Shown here one piece after another: positions 25,054-32,634 of a stretch of DNA of 64,000 nt. A program made the position numbers and the translations under genes. Position 1 is the first letter of the stretch; the number at the start of each line of letters is the position of its first letter. Under the pieces are notes generated by a model. That model worked only from the letters and a program-made list of their open reading frames with translations, was not told where the DNA came from and made no database searches. The stretch comes from Caulobacterales bacterium (GTDB lineage: Bacteria > Pseudomonadota > Alphaproteobacteria > Caulobacterales > Caulobacteraceae), in the NCBI GenBank assembly GCA_019510435.1, contig JAEKKJ010000027.1, positions 1 through 64,000 on the forward strand, given 5' to 3'.

Positions 25054-25395
25054 ATGAGTGAGTTCGCATTTCTGTTCCGCGGGCGGGAGCTGCTCGGTTC
25101 AGCGGAACAGCAGCAAAAGACCCTGGAAAAGTGGGGGGTATGGATGGCGGACCTCAGCCGCCGCGGTCTGATCACCGATCCCGGATTGCCGCTGCAGGAT
25201 GAGGCCAAACGCGTGGCGGGGCCGGCAAGGGTCATCCACGATGGGCCGTTCGCCGAGATCAAGGACCTTGTGAACGGCTTCATCGTCGTCACGGCCGACG
25301 ACATCGACGCCGCCTGCGAGATCGCCAAGGGCTGTCCGATCTTCGAACATGGCGGCGGCGTCGAGGTGCGGCCGGTGGCGTCCATGACTCCCTGA
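25054..25395 (+). CDS. DGPF/YCII-domain protein paired with an ECF sigma factor
   Basis: 113 residues with the YCII-like fold and the signature VIHDGPFAEIKDLVNGFIVV. DGPF proteins are almost always encoded next to ECF42 sigma factors. Their role in that pair is not settled. The ATG at 25054 follows CAGGGAG. Its TGA ends one base before the sigma-factor ATG at 25397, so translation is coupled. Confidence 0.88.
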   Translation: MSEFAFLFRGRELLGSAEQQQKTLEKWGVWMADLSRRGLITDPGLPLQDEAKRVAGPARVIHDGPFAEIKDLVNGFIVVTADDIDAACEIAKGCPIFEHGGGVEVRPVASMTP

Positions 25396-25396
25396 G

Positions 25397-26773
25397 ATGC
25401 CGCGACGCCCTGATATGTCGCGACCCCCTGACATGCCGCTCGACGACCATTTCTTCCGTCGCGAGTCCGGGCGCCTGGTCTCGAGCCTGACGCGGATCTT
25501 CGGCGTCCATAACCTGAGCCTGGCCGAGGACGTGGCGCAGGAGGCCTTCTGCCGCGCGCTGGAGGTCTGGTCGCTGCGCGGCGTGCCGGAAAACCCGCAG
25601 GCCTGGCTGATGGCGACGGCCAAGAACCGGGCCCTGGACGTGTTGCGCCGCCAACGCACGGCCGCCGGCCACGCACCCGAGGTCGAGCGCATGCTGCAGA
25701 GCGGGCAGACCGTCGAGCCGGCCCTCGACGATCTCCTCCTGCCCGGCGCGCTGAAGGACGACCTCCTGCGGATGATGTTCGCCTGTTGCGATCCGCGGCT
25801 GACCGAGGGGACCCAGGTGCTGTTGGTGCTGCAGATCCTCTGCGGGTTCAGCGTCGGCGAAACGGCGGCGGCCTTCATGAGCAGCCATGCGGCCATGGAG
25901 AAACGTCTTGGGCGGGCGAAGGCGGTGCTGGCGACCTCCAGGCGGCTCTTTGACATCGCCTCGTCGGCTCAGGTCGCGCGGCGGCTCCCCGCCGTCCAGC
26001 GCGCCCTCTATCTCCTGTTCAACGAGGGCTATCACGGCGCCTCGGCGGAAACCTCGATCCGGACCGACCTCTGTCGGGAGGCGATGCGGCTGACGGCCGT
26101 CCTGCTCGGTGACCCGCGATGCGCCACGCCAGCCACACACGCGCTGGGCGCCTTGATGTGCCTGCACGCCGCCCGCTTGCCTGCGCGGATCGACAGCGTG
26201 GGCGACCTCGTCACGCTCTGCGACCAGGATCGCACGCAATGGGACCAGGCCCTGGTCGTCGATGGCCTGTCGCTGCTCGAGGCGGCCGCGACAGGCCCAG
26301 ACCTCAGCGCCTATCATCTCGAGGCGGCGATCGCCGCGATCCACGCCAACGCCTCGACCTTCGAAGCGACGGACTGGGCGGCGATCGTCTCGCTCTACGA
26401 CATGCTGATGCGCTTGCAGCCTTCGCCCATCGTGGCGCTCAACCGCGCCGTCGCCATCGCCCTGCGCAGCGGTCCAGCCTGCGGGCTGGCGGAGATCCGC
26501 CGCATGCGAGACCTCGACAGGCTGTCCAGCTATCCGTTCTATTTCGCCGCGCTGGGCGAACTCGAGCGCAGGTCCGGCAACATGCAGGCGGCGCGGACCC
26601 ATTTCCGACAGGCCCTGAACCTCGCTCGAAATTCGATGGAGCGGCGGTTCTACGCGCGCCAACTGGCGGTCGGCGACACCGCCGCAGCCCCATTCCAGGG
26701 TCTCGAGGCCATGTGGGACCACGCCTTCGACGCTTTCCGTGCACGCGTGGAGAGCGACCGCGCGGCGGGTTGA
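25397..26773 (+). CDS. ECF42-type RNA polymerase sigma factor with C-terminal helical-repeat domain
   Basis: 458 residues, much longer than a plain ECF sigma factor. Sigma-2 is in SLAEDVAQEAFCRAL...QAWLMATAKNRALDVLRRQR. The sigma-4 region is near 135-175 (FSVGETAAAFMSSHAAMEKRLGRAK). The C-terminal ~260 residues are TPR-like helical repeats (SYPFYFAALGELERRSGNMQAARTHFRQAL), as in ECF42, where this domain replaces an anti-sigma factor. The first codons contain an 18-bp imperfect tandem repeat (MPRRPD-MSRPPD), so ATG 25397, 25415 or 25433 could be the true start. Confidence 0.9.
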   Translation: MPRRPDMSRPPDMPLDDHFFRRESGRLVSSLTRIFGVHNLSLAEDVAQEAFCRALEVWSLRGVPENPQAWLMATAKNRALDVLRRQRTAAGHAPEVERMLQSGQTVEPALDDLLLPGALKDDLLRMMFACCDPRLTEGTQVLLVLQILCGFSVGETAAAFMSSHAAMEKRLGRAKAVLATSRRLFDIASSAQVARRLPAVQRALYLLFNEGYHGASAETSIRTDLCREAMRLTAVLLGDPRCATPATHALGALMCLHAARLPARIDSVGDLVTLCDQDRTQWDQALVVDGLSLLEAAATGPDLSAYHLEAAIAAIHANASTFEATDWAAIVSLYDMLMRLQPSPIVALNRAVAIALRSGPACGLAEIRRMRDLDRLSSYPFYFAALGELERRSGNMQAARTHFRQALNLARNSMERRFYARQLAVGDTAAAPFQGLEAMWDHAFDAFRARVESDRAAG

Positions 26774-26884
26774 TCGGGCCTGAGCCCGAACCTCCCCCGA
26801 GCGAAATTGCACGTCCGGTTCGCCGCAGCTTGCGCGTCTTCACCTCGAACGCGCCGCCGCAGCGCCAACACGGGAACCCCTCGA

Positions 26885-27370
26885 ATGCCCAACAACGAAC
26901 GGCGATCCGGCTTCCTCACTTCGCCCGTCGCCCTGATGCGTCTCAGCGCCCTTCTGTTCGCCTTTCTGATGCTCGGACACATGTCCGCCTACCCGTGGAG
27001 TTCTGCCAGGAGCCTCCCGGAGGCGCGCCTCGTCGAGTCGATGAAATCCATAGACTTCAATTTCATGGGCGAGCGCTCGGCCTACTGGAGTCTCTATTTC
27101 GGCTGGGGCCTCCTCGTCGGCGTCCTCCTGTTGACGATGGCCGTCGCGCTCTGGCTGCTGTCGGATCTTGCCGATCTCGCTCCGCGGCGCGTCGGCGTCT
27201 TGGCCGCCGTCGTCGCCGCGACCTGTGCGACAGGGGCGTATCTGTCGTTCCGCTTCTTCTACGTGCCGCCGTTTCTCGCCTTTGCAGCGAACGGCGTGAT
27301 CCTGCTCACGGTCGCGGCGCGGCTTCTCACCGCGCCGGTCGTCGCCGCGGCCGAGCCCGCGAAATCATGA
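26885..27370 (+). CDS. Hypothetical four-helix membrane protein
   Basis: 161 residues with four hydrophobic segments (about 17-38, 70-95, 101-122 and 128-150). The loop after helix 1 contains WSSARSLPEARLVESMKSIDFNFMGERSAYWSLYFGWGL; a conserved-looking aromatic/charged stretch. I do not recognise the family. The ATG at 26885 has no strong ribosome-binding site. It lies 111 bases after the ECF42 gene on the same strand and may be part of its regulon; this is inference. Confidence 0.7.
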   Translation: MPNNERRSGFLTSPVALMRLSALLFAFLMLGHMSAYPWSSARSLPEARLVESMKSIDFNFMGERSAYWSLYFGWGLLVGVLLLTMAVALWLLSDLADLAPRRVGVLAAVVAATCATGAYLSFRFFYVPPFLAFAANGVILLTVAARLLTAPVVAAAEPAKS

Positions 27371-27394
27371 CCCTGTCGGCGGCTGGCGTCGCGC

Positions 27395-27832
27395 TCAGCT
27401 GATCTTGGCCGCGATCTGCGCCGCCACGGCCTTCAGCTCCTCCATGTCCGCCATGCCCCCGCCGGCATGGCGGCCCAGGGGCTGGCCATCCCAGCGCGGG
27501 ATGATGTGGAAGTGCAGGTGGTAGACGGTCTGGCCGGAGACGGCGCCGTTGAACTGGGTCACCACGACGCCATCGGGGTTGAGCGCGGCGCGCACGGCCC
27601 GCGTCACCCGCTGGACGCCCAGGATCAGGCTCGCCAGCCGTTCCGGCTCCTCCTCCAGGAGGTTGCGCGCCGTGGAGTGCTTGGGGATCACCAGGGTGTG
27701 GCCCTTGGCCTGCGGGAAGACGTCCATGAAGGCGAAGACGTGCTCGTCCTCGAACACCCGCACGCTGGGCGCCTCGCCGCGGAGGATCTTGGCGAAGATG
27801 TTGCCGTCGTCGTAGGTCCCGTCCAAGCTCAT
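27395..27832 (-). CDS. HIT-family nucleotide-binding protein
   Basis: 145 residues with the histidine triad HLHFHIIP near residues 107-114, and the N-terminal NIFAKILRGEAPSVRVFEDEHVFAFMDVFPQAKGHTLVIPK segment of Hint/HinT-like proteins. Such proteins hydrolyse AMP-lysine or AMP-NH2 type bonds. The ATG at 27832 follows GGGAGCG. The ORF extends upstream without a start of better context. It is divergent from the DUF4287 gene. Confidence 0.92.
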   Translation of the reverse strand: MSLDGTYDDGNIFAKILRGEAPSVRVFEDEHVFAFMDVFPQAKGHTLVIPKHSTARNLLEEEPERLASLILGVQRVTRAVRAALNPDGVVVTQFNGAVSGQTVYHLHFHIIPRWDGQPLGRHAGGGMADMEELKAVAAQIAAKIS

Positions 27833-27891
27833 GCGCGTCGCTCCCGAGGTGGTTGCAGCCTCGGTAGCAAATCGCGGCGGAGGGCGGAACG

Positions 27892-28491
27892 ATGGGCGCA
27901 ACCGACGACAAGCTCCCGGCGCCGGCGAACCTGACCGAGCGCCAGCAGAAGTGGTTCGCCTCGATCCAGGCCAGCCTGGAACGCGACACCGGCAAGACGC
28001 TCGACCAGTGGGTGGCCATCGCCCGCACCTGCCCGCACGAGCGGCCCAAGGCCCGCGCCGACTGGCTGCGCGAGCATCACGGCCTGGGCGTGAACCGGGC
28101 CGCGCACGTCCTATCGGTCGCCTTCCCATCCGAGATGCGATGGGACGAGCCGAATGTGCTGCGCACGGCCTTGTGGAAGGACCCGCAGTCGGCAGCGATC
28201 CTCGGCGCCCTGGAAGCCGCGGCGGCAAGGCTGCCGGACATCACCGTCGGCCAGCGCAAGAGCTTCACCGCCTGGTCGCGCAAGGTGCAGATGGCTGCGG
28301 CCCGGCCGGTCAAAGGCGGACACGTCATGGTGGGCTTCGCCGTCGAGCCCGGGGCCGATCCCCGCCTGACTCCCCGCGGCAAGAGCGAGAGCTGGGGCGA
28401 TCGGCTCAAGGGCCAGCTGCTGCTGACCGCGCCGGACCAGGTGGACGCTTCCATCGAGGTCCTGCTGCGCCAGGCGTGGGAACGCTCCTAG
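27892..28491 (+). CDS. DUF4287/DUF5655-type protein
   Basis: 199 residues. The N-terminal part (TERQQKWFASIQASLERDTGKTLDQWVAIARTC) matches DUF4287. The C-terminal half, with a FTAWSRKVQMAAARPVKGGHVMVGFAVEP core, resembles DUF5655. Function unknown. GGAGGG precedes ATG 27892. The 59-base divergent gap to the HIT gene holds nothing recognisable beyond the two ribosome-binding sites. Confidence 0.75.
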   Translation: MGATDDKLPAPANLTERQQKWFASIQASLERDTGKTLDQWVAIARTCPHERPKARADWLREHHGLGVNRAAHVLSVAFPSEMRWDEPNVLRTALWKDPQSAAILGALEAAAARLPDITVGQRKSFTAWSRKVQMAAARPVKGGHVMVGFAVEPGADPRLTPRGKSESWGDRLKGQLLLTAPDQVDASIEVLLRQAWERS

Positions 28492-28567
28492 GGCCCGTCG
28501 TCGCGCCGACAGGTCCGTTCGCCGCAGGCCGGGCCGCCGCGAAACCGAATTGCGCCAAGTCTGCGCG

Positions 28568-29371
28568 ATGCCGTTGCGTCCCCCGTTCAGCCCCGCCTTC
28601 GTCCTCCCCCTTGCCGCGGCGCTCGCCCTGGTCGCGACCTGCGCCGTGGCCGACACCGTCCGCCTGTCGCCGGGTCAACCGTTGGCCCGCATGGCCCTGC
28701 TGAAGCCGGGGGTCCACCGGTACCTCCGCTACACCGTCGCCACCGACGGCGCGCGCAAGGCCATCGACATCTGGGTGCGGACCGTCAGCGTCGCGCCCCC
28801 GGCGCAGGGCCAGGCGCCCCAGCTGCACATCGCCCAGCGATGGGACGAGGTCGACGGCGCGCTCCTGATCCAGGACAGCTGGTTCGACCCGGCCACCTTC
28901 GCGCCCAAGACCCACGTCCGGCGCCTGACACGGGATGGAAAGACGACGATCGGGGGCTATCTCTTCACGCCCGGCAAGGTCGTGGGCATGCCCGAGCTGC
29001 CGGACAACGGTCGCAAGGACTTCACCCAGGCCCTGCCTGAGGCGTCCTACAATTTCGAGTACGACATGGAGTTCCTGCAGGCCCTGCCGCTGGCCGCCGG
29101 GCGCACCTTCGACATCCCGTTCTACGATCCGGGCCAGGACCAGCCGGGCCGCTATCGGTTCGTCGTCGCGGGCTCCGAGCGCATTGCCGGACCGGACGGG
29201 CGGCCCATCGACTGCTGGCTGGTCACCGCCGACTACAACACCGGCAAGCTCGTGAGCCGGTTCTGGTTCGCCAAGTCCGACCAGGTGCTGATCCGCGAGG
29301 CGCAGGCGCGCGATGGCGGCGGCTGGCTGATCAAGGCCCTCCTGCCGCCCGAGTCGGCCGACGCGCCTTAA
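28568..29371 (+). CDS. Exported hypothetical protein
   Basis: 267 residues with a Sec-type signal peptide (about 1-28, hydrophobic FVLPLAAALALVATCAVA). The mature part is beta-rich (YLRYTVATDGARKAIDIWVRTV, ... KLVSRFWFAKSDQVLIREAQARDGG). The layout recalls bacterial periplasmic DUF3108-like proteins, but I cannot confirm this. It ends four bases inside the convergent DUF482 gene. Confidence 0.7.
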   Translation: MPLRPPFSPAFVLPLAAALALVATCAVADTVRLSPGQPLARMALLKPGVHRYLRYTVATDGARKAIDIWVRTVSVAPPAQGQAPQLHIAQRWDEVDGALLIQDSWFDPATFAPKTHVRRLTRDGKTTIGGYLFTPGKVVGMPELPDNGRKDFTQALPEASYNFEYDMEFLQALPLAAGRTFDIPFYDPGQDQPGRYRFVVAGSERIAGPDGRPIDCWLVTADYNTGKLVSRFWFAKSDQVLIREAQARDGGGWLIKALLPPESADAP

Positions 29372-30531
29372 GCCTCCTGCCGGAACGGGCTGAACTCCTC
29401 CTCCAGCCACTCCATCTCCTGCTGCACTCCTGCCCGCTCCTCCGCCAGGAAGCGCTCCACGGGGCCGCGCAGGGCCGGGTCGGCGATGAAGTGGGCGGAA
29501 TAGACCGGCTGGGGCAGGTAGCCGCGGGCGATCTTGTGCTGGCCCTGGGCCCCGGCCTCCACCCGCGGCAGGCCATGGCGGATCGCCCAGTCGATGGCCT
29601 GGTAGTAGCAGAGCTCGAAGTGCAGGAACGGAACCTCCTCGACGCAGCCCCAGTGGCGGCCGTAGAGGCAGTCGCCGCCGATCAGGTTGAGGGCGCCGGC
29701 GATCCAGCGGCCGCCGCGGCGCGCCATCACCAGCAGCACCCGATCGGCCATCCGCTCGCCCAGCAGGGAGAAGAACGGGCGGCTCAGATAGGGCCGGCCC
29801 CATTTGCGCGAGCCGGTGTCCATGTAGAAGCCGAAGAAGGCGTCCCAGTGCTCTTCGCGGAGGTCGCCGCCGGTCAGGCAATGCACCTCCACCTCGGCCA
29901 GGGCGTCGCGGCGCTCGCGGCGGATGGTCTTGCGCCGGCCCGACGACAGGGCGGCCAGGAAGTCCTCGAAGTCGCCGTAGCCGTGGTTGGCCCAGTGGTA
30001 CTGCTGGCCCTCGCGCCGGCCCAGGCCCTGCTCGCCCAGCCAGCGCCACTCGGGCTCGGTGACGAAGTTGAGGTTGAGGCCCGAGGCGCCGTAGCGCTCG
30101 CACAGGGTCAGGCCGCCGCCCAGCAGCATGGCGCGCGCCTGGCCGACGTCCACGTCCGGCCGCACCAGCATCCGCGGGCCCGTGGCCGGGGTGAACGGCG
30201 CCGCCGACAGCAGCTTGGGATAATACCGCCCGCCGGCCCGCTCATAGGCGTCGGCCCAGGCGTGGTCGAAGATGTACTCGCCCTGGCTGTGGCTCTTCAG
30301 ATAGAGCGGCATCACCGCCGCGACCCGCCCGTCCGCGTCCTCTACGCTGAGGTGCTGTGGCCCCCAGCCCGTGCGCTCCACCGCGCAGTTGGCGGCCTCC
30401 AGGCCGTCCAGGAAGTCGAAGCTGACGAAGGGGTTGGCCTCATAGGCCGGGTTGCCCGCGCAGGCGTCCCAGGCCTCGCGGCCGATCTCGGCGACACGGC
30501 GGGAAACCTTCACCGCCGGCTTCAGGCTCAC
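29368..30531 (-). CDS. DUF482 family protein (GNAT/FemAB-like)
   Basis: 387 residues starting at GTG 30531, whose bases overlap the stop of the upstream gene as GTGA. Motifs: VMPLYLKSHSQGEYIFDHAWADAYERAGGRYYPKLLSAAPFTPATGPR, then SGRRKTIRRERR and a C-terminal GAQGQHKIARGYLPQPVYSAHF. These are characteristic of DUF482 (PF04339), related to peptidyl- and acyl-transferases. Activity is unknown. It is the last gene of the ridA-GDPD-DUF482 operon. Confidence 0.88.
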   Translation of the reverse strand: MSLKPAVKVSRRVAEIGREAWDACAGNPAYEANPFVSFDFLDGLEAANCAVERTGWGPQHLSVEDADGRVAAVMPLYLKSHSQGEYIFDHAWADAYERAGGRYYPKLLSAAPFTPATGPRMLVRPDVDVGQARAMLLGGGLTLCERYGASGLNLNFVTEPEWRWLGEQGLGRREGQQYHWANHGYGDFEDFLAALSSGRRKTIRRERRDALAEVEVHCLTGGDLREEHWDAFFGFYMDTGSRKWGRPYLSRPFFSLLGERMADRVLLVMARRGGRWIAGALNLIGGDCLYGRHWGCVEEVPFLHFELCYYQAIDWAIRHGLPRVEAGAQGQHKIARGYLPQPVYSAHFIADPALRGPVERFLAEERAGVQQEMEWLEEEFSPFRQEA

Positions 30532-31307
30532 GCGGGCCCGTCCTTTCCCGGCGCGAAGCCTTCGAAGATCAGGTTGTCGCAGCCGGCCTTCACCGCGTCC
30601 CACTGCGCCGGCTCGCGCACCGTCCAGGCCACCACCGGCATCCCCTGCCCGCGCAGCTCGGCCGCCCGCGCGCTGGGCAGCATGTCGAGGCCCAGGGCCA
30701 GGAAGTGCGGCCGGGCGATCTCCACATGCTCCAGGGCCGCGAAGGCGCGCCGCTGGGCGTCGGTCATGTGCGGCGCCTTGGCGTAGGAATAGCTGTCGAG
30801 GCCGCGCAGCACGCCCGGGTAGCGGTCGGCGAACCAGGCGTGGCTGTAGGGGTTGAAGCCGATCACGCAGAGCGGGCCGTTATGGTCGGCGATCACCTCG
30901 TGCACCCGCTGCTCCAGTGGCCCCACCTCGCCATAGGGCGTCTTCAGCTCGATATGGACCATCGCCCGGTGGCCGACGAGCGCCAGGGTCTCGAGCAGGG
31001 TCGGGATCTTCTCGTCGCTCCCGGCCAGGCGCAGCTCGGCCAGCTCGGCGGCGGTGCGGTCGCGGATGCGGCCCTCGACGCCGGTCATCCGCTTCAGGCT
31101 GTCGTCGTGGAAGACGATGGCCTCGCCGTCCGCCGACAATTGCACGTCCAGCTCGATGCCGTAGCCGGCGGCGCAGGCGGCCTGGAAGGCGCCCAGCGAG
31201 TTCTCCGGCGGCCCGTCCGGACGCCACAGCCCGCGATGCGCCACCGGCGGGTGGAAGAGCAGGTCCCAGGCCTGGCCGAAACCTCGCGTCTCCGCCAGCG
31301 CCCTCAC
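30528..31307 (-). CDS. Glycerophosphodiester phosphodiesterase
   Basis: 259 residues from GTG 31307, again overlapping the upstream stop as GTGA. It hydrolyses glycerophosphodiesters to glycerol-3-phosphate. GDPD motifs are clear: AHRGLWRPDGPPENSLGAF, ELDVQLSADGEAIVFHDDSLKRMT and VHIELKTP, which supply the catalytic His pair and metal-binding Glu/Asp. No signal peptide, so a cytosolic form (UgpQ-like). It is the second gene of the operon. Confidence 0.92.
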   Translation of the reverse strand: MRALAETRGFGQAWDLLFHPPVAHRGLWRPDGPPENSLGAFQAACAAGYGIELDVQLSADGEAIVFHDDSLKRMTGVEGRIRDRTAAELAELRLAGSDEKIPTLLETLALVGHRAMVHIELKTPYGEVGPLEQRVHEVIADHNGPLCVIGFNPYSHAWFADRYPGVLRGLDSYSYAKAPHMTDAQRRAFAALEHVEIARPHFLALGLDMLPSARAAELRGQGMPVVAWTVREPAQWDAVKAGCDNLIFEGFAPGKDGPA

Positions 31308-31765
31308 CTGACCTGCACCACGGCGTCGACCTCCACCGCGAAGTTCATCGGCAGGCGATAGACCCCGACGGCGGAGCGCGCGTGCCGGCCGCCATCGGCG
31401 AAGGCCTCGACCATCACGTCCGAGCAGCCGTTCACCACCTTGGGGATGTCGAAGAACGTCGGCCCGGCCTGCACGAACCCGCCCAGCTTCACCACCCGCA
31501 CCACCCGGTCCAGGTCGCCCTCGCAGGCGGCCTTCATCTGGGCCAGCAGGTTGATCCCGCAGATCCGGGCCGCGCGCACCGCGGTCTCGAAGTCCACGTC
31601 CTCGCCCACCACGCCGCGGACGCCGCCGCCGGCGTCCACCGACACCTGGCCGGAGATGTGCACGAGCTCGCCCACGCGCACGAAGGGGACGTAGTTGGCC
31701 ACCGGCGCATTGGGCGTGGGAAGCTGGATGCCGGCCTGGGCCAGGCGCTGTTCGACGTTCGACAT
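31304..31765 (-). CDS. RidA-family enamine/imine deaminase
   Basis: 153 residues with the YjgF/RidA trimer fold: NYVPFVRVGELVHISGQV, CGINLLAQMKAACEGDLDRVVRVVKLGGFV, and a C-terminal RSAVGVYRLPMNFAVEVDAVV. The usual Arg that binds the carboxylate is present in ARSAVGV. RidA proteins remove reactive 2-aminoacrylate-type intermediates. This longer 150-residue form is not the canonical RidA. It is the first gene of a three-gene operon coupled through GTGA overlaps. Confidence 0.88.
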   Translation of the reverse strand: MSNVEQRLAQAGIQLPTPNAPVANYVPFVRVGELVHISGQVSVDAGGGVRGVVGEDVDFETAVRAARICGINLLAQMKAACEGDLDRVVRVVKLGGFVQAGPTFFDIPKVVNGCSDVMVEAFADGGRHARSAVGVYRLPMNFAVEVDAVVQVR

Positions 31766-31796
31766 GGCCCACGGTCTAGCGCCGGCGCGGCCAAAG

Positions 31797-31827
31797 AAAA
31801 AGGGCCGGCCCATGGGGAGCCGGCCCT
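31797..31827 (-). terminator. Second intrinsic terminator downstream of the phasin gene
   Basis: Read on the minus strand: AGGGCCGGC and GCCGGCCCT arms with a short loop, followed by TTTT. It lies 32 bases before the ridA start, so it insulates ridA from the phasin transcript. Confidence 0.75.
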
Positions 31828-31843
31828 AACGCGACGCTGACTG

Positions 31844-31867
31844 TTACGCTTACGCTTACGGTTACGC
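31844..31867. repeat. Four tandem hexamers TTACGC between two terminators
   Basis: TTACGC-TTACGC-TTACGG-TTACGC, four contiguous copies with one change, lying between the two minus-strand terminators. It is a small low-complexity repeat with no visible coding role. Confidence 0.85.
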
Positions 31868-31876
31868 GTACTGGAA

Positions 31877-31908
31877 CAAAAGGGCCCGGGCGTTTCCGCC
31901 CGGGCCCC
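31877..31908 (-). terminator. First intrinsic terminator of the phasin gene
   Basis: On the minus strand a long GC stem (GGGCCCGGGCG against CGCCCGGGCCC, four-base loop) is followed by TTTTG, about 22 bases after the phasin stop. Confidence 0.85.
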
Positions 31909-31929
31909 TGCGCTTCATACTGGAAGCGT

Positions 31930-32364
31930 TTAGCGGACGGCCTGGAACTTCTCGACGACCGCGGTCACGCGTTCGTTGAGCGGCTTCATCGATTCCTTCA
32001 CCGACGCGGAGACGGTCTCGGACATCTTGCCGAACTCGGACATGTAGGTTTCCAGAGCGGACTTGGCGAAGGCGGTCTGCAGTTCGACCACTTCCTGCAC
32101 GCTCTTGGCGGAGGCCAGCGACTTGGCGGCCGTCACGTTGGTGTCGAAGACGGCCTTGGAGAAGGCCATCGCCTGGGCGCCCAGGGCTTCCGCGCCCTTG
32201 GCGGAGGCCGTCGCCGAGGCGACCACGGCTTCCAGGTTCTTCTTGGAGGCGGTGTTCATTTCGTTCAGCGCGGCCAGGCTCTTCTCGACGCCGTCCTTGA
32301 AGGCGACGTTGGAGGCGGCGGTGAACTGCTCGACGGTGGACTTCGCGGCTTCGGCGGCGGCCAT
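31930..32364 (-). CDS. phaP: Phasin (polyhydroxyalkanoate granule-associated protein)
   Basis: 144 residues, almost entirely amphipathic helix rich in Ala, Lys and Glu, with the Phasin_2 pattern (VEQFTAASNVAFKDGVEKSLAALNEMNTASKKNLEAVVASATASAKGAEALGAQAMAFSK). It coats storage granules. The ATG at 32364 follows AGGAG. Two tandem terminators follow it and a PhaR-like operator pair lies upstream. Synthase genes are not in this window. Confidence 0.9.
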   Translation of the reverse strand: MAAAEAAKSTVEQFTAASNVAFKDGVEKSLAALNEMNTASKKNLEAVVASATASAKGAEALGAQAMAFSKAVFDTNVTAAKSLASAKSVQEVVELQTAFAKSALETYMSEFGKMSETVSASVKESMKPLNERVTAVVEKFQAVR

Positions 32365-32444
32365 GGGGAAATCTCCTGGGGAGGATGGGTAAAAAAGGGG
32401 CGGCGGGGGCGGCATGCCCCTAGGTGACCCCGCTCTTGTCTCAT

Positions 32445-32485
32445 GTTGCACTGCAGCAGTCAATGCATTTTTGTGCACTGCACAA
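32445..32485. promoter_or_regulatory. Candidate PhaR operator pair in the phasin promoter
   Basis: TGCACTGCA occurs twice (32447-32455 and 32474-32482), 27 bases apart. The second is the centre of a perfect palindrome TTGTGCACTGCACAA. PhaR-type repressors are reported to bind TGC-rich inverted repeats of the form TGC-N3-GCA in phasin promoters, so these are strong candidates. The sites lie 81-121 bases upstream of the phasin start. Confidence 0.6.
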
Positions 32486-32634
32486 TAACCTTGGCGGCGC
32501 CTCGAAAAGGGGCTCCGCGACAATTGCGCCCGTTCAAACCTTGTTTACCTACCTGCAAGGGTATCTCGGCCATGCTACCGACTCTCCCGGGCGGCGCAGT
32601 GGCCGTCTCAACGCTTTGATTCGACGGACGAAGC

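Noticed and set aside
23983..27370. Genomic island in the small accessory gene cluster
   Set aside because: No integrase, attachment site, tRNA-flanking repeat or sharp change of base composition is visible.
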